From assembly GCF_004340905.1 (NCBI RefSeq), contig NZ_SLXD01000005.1:248001-312000 (forward strand): a stretch of 64,000 nucleotides of DNA. The letters run 5' to 3'. The stretch comes from Rubrivivax gelatinosus. Lineage in GTDB: Bacteria; Pseudomonadota; Gammaproteobacteria; Burkholderiales; Burkholderiaceae_C. Below are positions 62,566 through 64,000 of this stretch, in pieces (positions within the stretch are counted from its first letter, which is position 1; the number at the start of each line of letters is the position of its first letter). Both the position numbers and the translations under genes were made by a program. The notes beneath the pieces are model-generated. The model was not told the origin of the DNA and did no database searches. It saw only the letters and a program-made list of their open reading frames with translations.

Positions 62566-63537
62566 ATGAACACCGCGCAAGAGCGCCGCCGTGCCTGGGA
62601 TGGCTACTGGGCCAGCGGCGCGCTGCACTCCTGCGCCGGCAGCTTCGACGGCAACTACGGCGGCGCGATCGCCAGCTTCTGGCGCGAGACCTTCATGCAT
62701 CTGCAACCCGGCGAGCGTGTCCTCGACCTGGCCTGCGGCAACGGGCCGCTCGGGCGCCTGCTGCTGGAGTGCCGCGACGACGCCTCGATCGGCTGCGACG
62801 CGGTGGATCTCGCCACCCCATCGCCGCGATGGCTCTCCGAGATGCCGGCGGCCCAGGCGGCGCGTTTGCGCTTTCACGGTGGTGTCGCCGCCGAGAGCCT
62901 GCCCTTCGACGACGGCCGCTTCGCTCTCGTGACCAGCCAGTACGGCCTCGAGTACACCGACCTCGCGCGCAGCGTGGCCGAACTGCAGCGCGTGCTGCGC
63001 AGACCGGGGCGGATCGCCCTGCTCGTGCACCACGCAGGCTCGCGCCCGGTCGCCCTGGCACACGACGAGATCACGCACCTCGACTGGCTCGGCGCCGAAG
63101 ACGGTTTGCTGGATTCGGTCGCGCGCATCGTCCCGCTCGTCGACCGCGCCCAGACACCCCAGGGACGTGCCGCGCTCGCGCAGGACGCGAGTGCCGAACG
63201 GCAGCGCCAGCACTTCAACAGCCTCCAGCAGGCGCTGAGCCGGCGCGCCGAGGCTTCCATCTGTCCCGACGTCCTGTACGAAGTGCGCGATGCCGCGGCC
63301 CGGCTGTTCGCGCTGGCCGGTGGCTCGGGCAGCAGCGCGGCGCTCGAGGGGCTGGGCCGGCTGCGGCGTCACCTGATGGACAGCCGGATCCGGCTCGAGG
63401 ACCTGTGCCGCTGCGCACTCGACGCCGACGGCGTGGCCGCGCTCTCGCAACGCCTCGCGCCGGCGGCCCGGACGGCCGAGCTGCACGAGTCGGGGCACCT
63501 GATGGGCTGGACGCTGGTCGCCACGCTGCCGGGCTGA
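62566..63537 (+). CDS. SAM-dependent methyltransferase
   Basis: 323 residues from the ATG at 62566 (AGGAA 10 nt upstream); an ATG at 62548 is also possible. Class I methyltransferase: motif I VLDLACGNGPLGRLLLECRD, an acidic strand CDAVDLATPS, GGVAAESLPFDDGRFALVTS, QYGLEYTDLARSVAELQRVL, and RPGRIALLVHHAGS. The C-terminal 150 residues are helical. The N-terminal DGYWASGALHSCAGSFDGNY may bind substrate. The substrate is unknown. Confidence 0.8.
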   Translation: MNTAQERRRAWDGYWASGALHSCAGSFDGNYGGAIASFWRETFMHLQPGERVLDLACGNGPLGRLLLECRDDASIGCDAVDLATPSPRWLSEMPAAQAARLRFHGGVAAESLPFDDGRFALVTSQYGLEYTDLARSVAELQRVLRRPGRIALLVHHAGSRPVALAHDEITHLDWLGAEDGLLDSVARIVPLVDRAQTPQGRAALAQDASAERQRQHFNSLQQALSRRAEASICPDVLYEVRDAAARLFALAGGSGSSAALEGLGRLRRHLMDSRIRLEDLCRCALDADGVAALSQRLAPAARTAELHESGHLMGWTLVATLPG

Positions 63538-63584
63538 GCAGGCCCTGCTGCGGCCGCCGGCAACGTCGGCACCGGTGGCCGGAA

Positions 63585-63613
63585 CGAAAAAAGGGGGCCT
63601 CACGGCCCCCTTT
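63585..63613 (-). terminator. Terminator of the TonB-dependent receptor gene
   Basis: GGGGGCC and GGCCCCC pair around TCAC, flanked by AAA/TTT. On the minus strand it is followed by TTTTTTC. It lies 22 bp after the stop of the receptor gene. Confidence 0.85.
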
Positions 63614-63634
63614 CGGCTGTTCCGGTTGCCCGGA

Positions 63635-64000
63635 TCAGAACGACTGCTTGTAGCGCGCGTACCAGGTACGGCCGTACGAGTCGTACAGGTAGAAGTTGAA
63701 GTTGCGGCCGTCGTAGTCGACGAGCGTCGGCTCCTTGTCGAACGCGTTCGCCGCACCGACGATGAAGGTGCCGCCCTTGATCGGCGTATCCCAGTCGAGT
63801 TGCAGGTCGTGCGTCGTGTAGCCACCGACGTGGTCGTCAGCGTTGTCCTCGTTCTTGCCGATGAAGTTCACGTTCCAGGTCACCGTGACCGGGCCCTTCG
63901 TCCAGGCATGGGCCAGGGTGGCACGGTGCTTCGGCAGGCCCAGGGTGCCAGCGAACTGGTCACCGTCGTCCTTGCGGCTCAGCAGACGCGAATAGCGGTA
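63635..64000 (-). CDS. TonB-dependent receptor, C-terminal part (partial)
   Basis: The last 121 codons of a gene that continues beyond the right edge. The sequence is a run of beta strands with alternating polar and aromatic residues (VTWNVNFIGKNEDNADDHVG; YTTHDLQLDWDTPIKGGTFI; VGAANAFDKEPTLVDYD) and ends with an aromatic, YARYKQSF, the C-terminal Phe used for outer-membrane insertion. GANxFDKEP is a typical receptor landmark (NLFDxxP). The ligand cannot be told from this part. Energised by ExbB/ExbD-TonB. Confidence 0.85.
   Translation of the reverse strand, partial: YRYSRLLSRKDDGDQFAGTLGLPKHRATLAHAWTKGPVTVTWNVNFIGKNEDNADDHVGGYTTHDLQLDWDTPIKGGTFIVGAANAFDKEPTLVDYDGRNFNFYLYDSYGRTWYARYKQSF

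Overview
The window is high-GC, densely coded chromosomal DNA from a betaproteobacterium of the order Burkholderiales. The best match by gene order is a Rubrivivax/Leptothrix/Roseateles-like member. Reasons: the run cysS, alkA-type glycosylase, accA, tilS, lysC, tRNA-Ser; clpA-clpS facing cspD; lpxK, Trm112-like, kdsB, adk; and a complete cbb3 oxidase cluster beside hemN and an FNR-type regulator. This placement is inference from synteny and composition, not from a search.

Layout. 1-9.8 kb: start of a membrane protein, an unknown gene, a FlxA-like protein, PEP carboxylase (ppc), a beta-solenoid repeat protein paired with a GNAT-like protein, a tandem universal stress protein, and a secreted sedolisin-type lipoprotein protease. 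10.1-27.5 kb: an integrated phage-derived element lodged in the 3' end of tRNA-Ser(GCU). It is bounded by a 14-bp repeat and carries an integrase, AlpA regulator, DUF1376 replication protein, terminase small subunit, Rha regulator and an excisionase-like protein. No large terminase, portal or capsid gene is recognisable. 27.5-39.9 kb: housekeeping genes for amino acids, lipids, tRNA, DNA repair and protein quality control. 40.1-42.0 kb: a small Cys-rich ORF and a decayed TIR-WD40 gene with at least three lesions. 42.2-54.4 kb: icd, a TauE/SafE-like membrane protein, hemN, fnr and the cbb3 oxidase structural and assembly genes ccoI-S-N-O-Q-P-G-H. 54.5-64 kb: DUF192 protein, sodB with xseA open into it, exbB-exbD-lpxK-trm112-kdsB, adk, an SDR dehydrogenase, a small periplasmic protein, a methyltransferase and the C-terminus of a TonB-dependent receptor.

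How genes work together. The FNR-type regulator, HemN (anaerobic heme synthesis), the cbb3 high-affinity oxidase and its copper and assembly factors (CcoI, CcoS, CcoG, CcoH) form a low-oxygen respiration module. Two near-consensus FNR boxes are visible, one between hemN and fnr and one ahead of ccoN. ClpS/ClpA deliver N-end-rule substrates to ClpP. LpxH, LpxK and KdsB serve lipid A and LPS synthesis.

Most interesting: the 17.4-kb element has the size and gene content of a phage satellite (integrase, AlpA, replication protein, terminase small subunit only), although a deleted prophage is not excluded. Also notable are an open reading frame that fuses xseA to sodB, an in-frame amber codon at the start of rha, a 52/54-bp duplicate of the rha linker elsewhere in the element, and the TIR-WD40 pseudogene.
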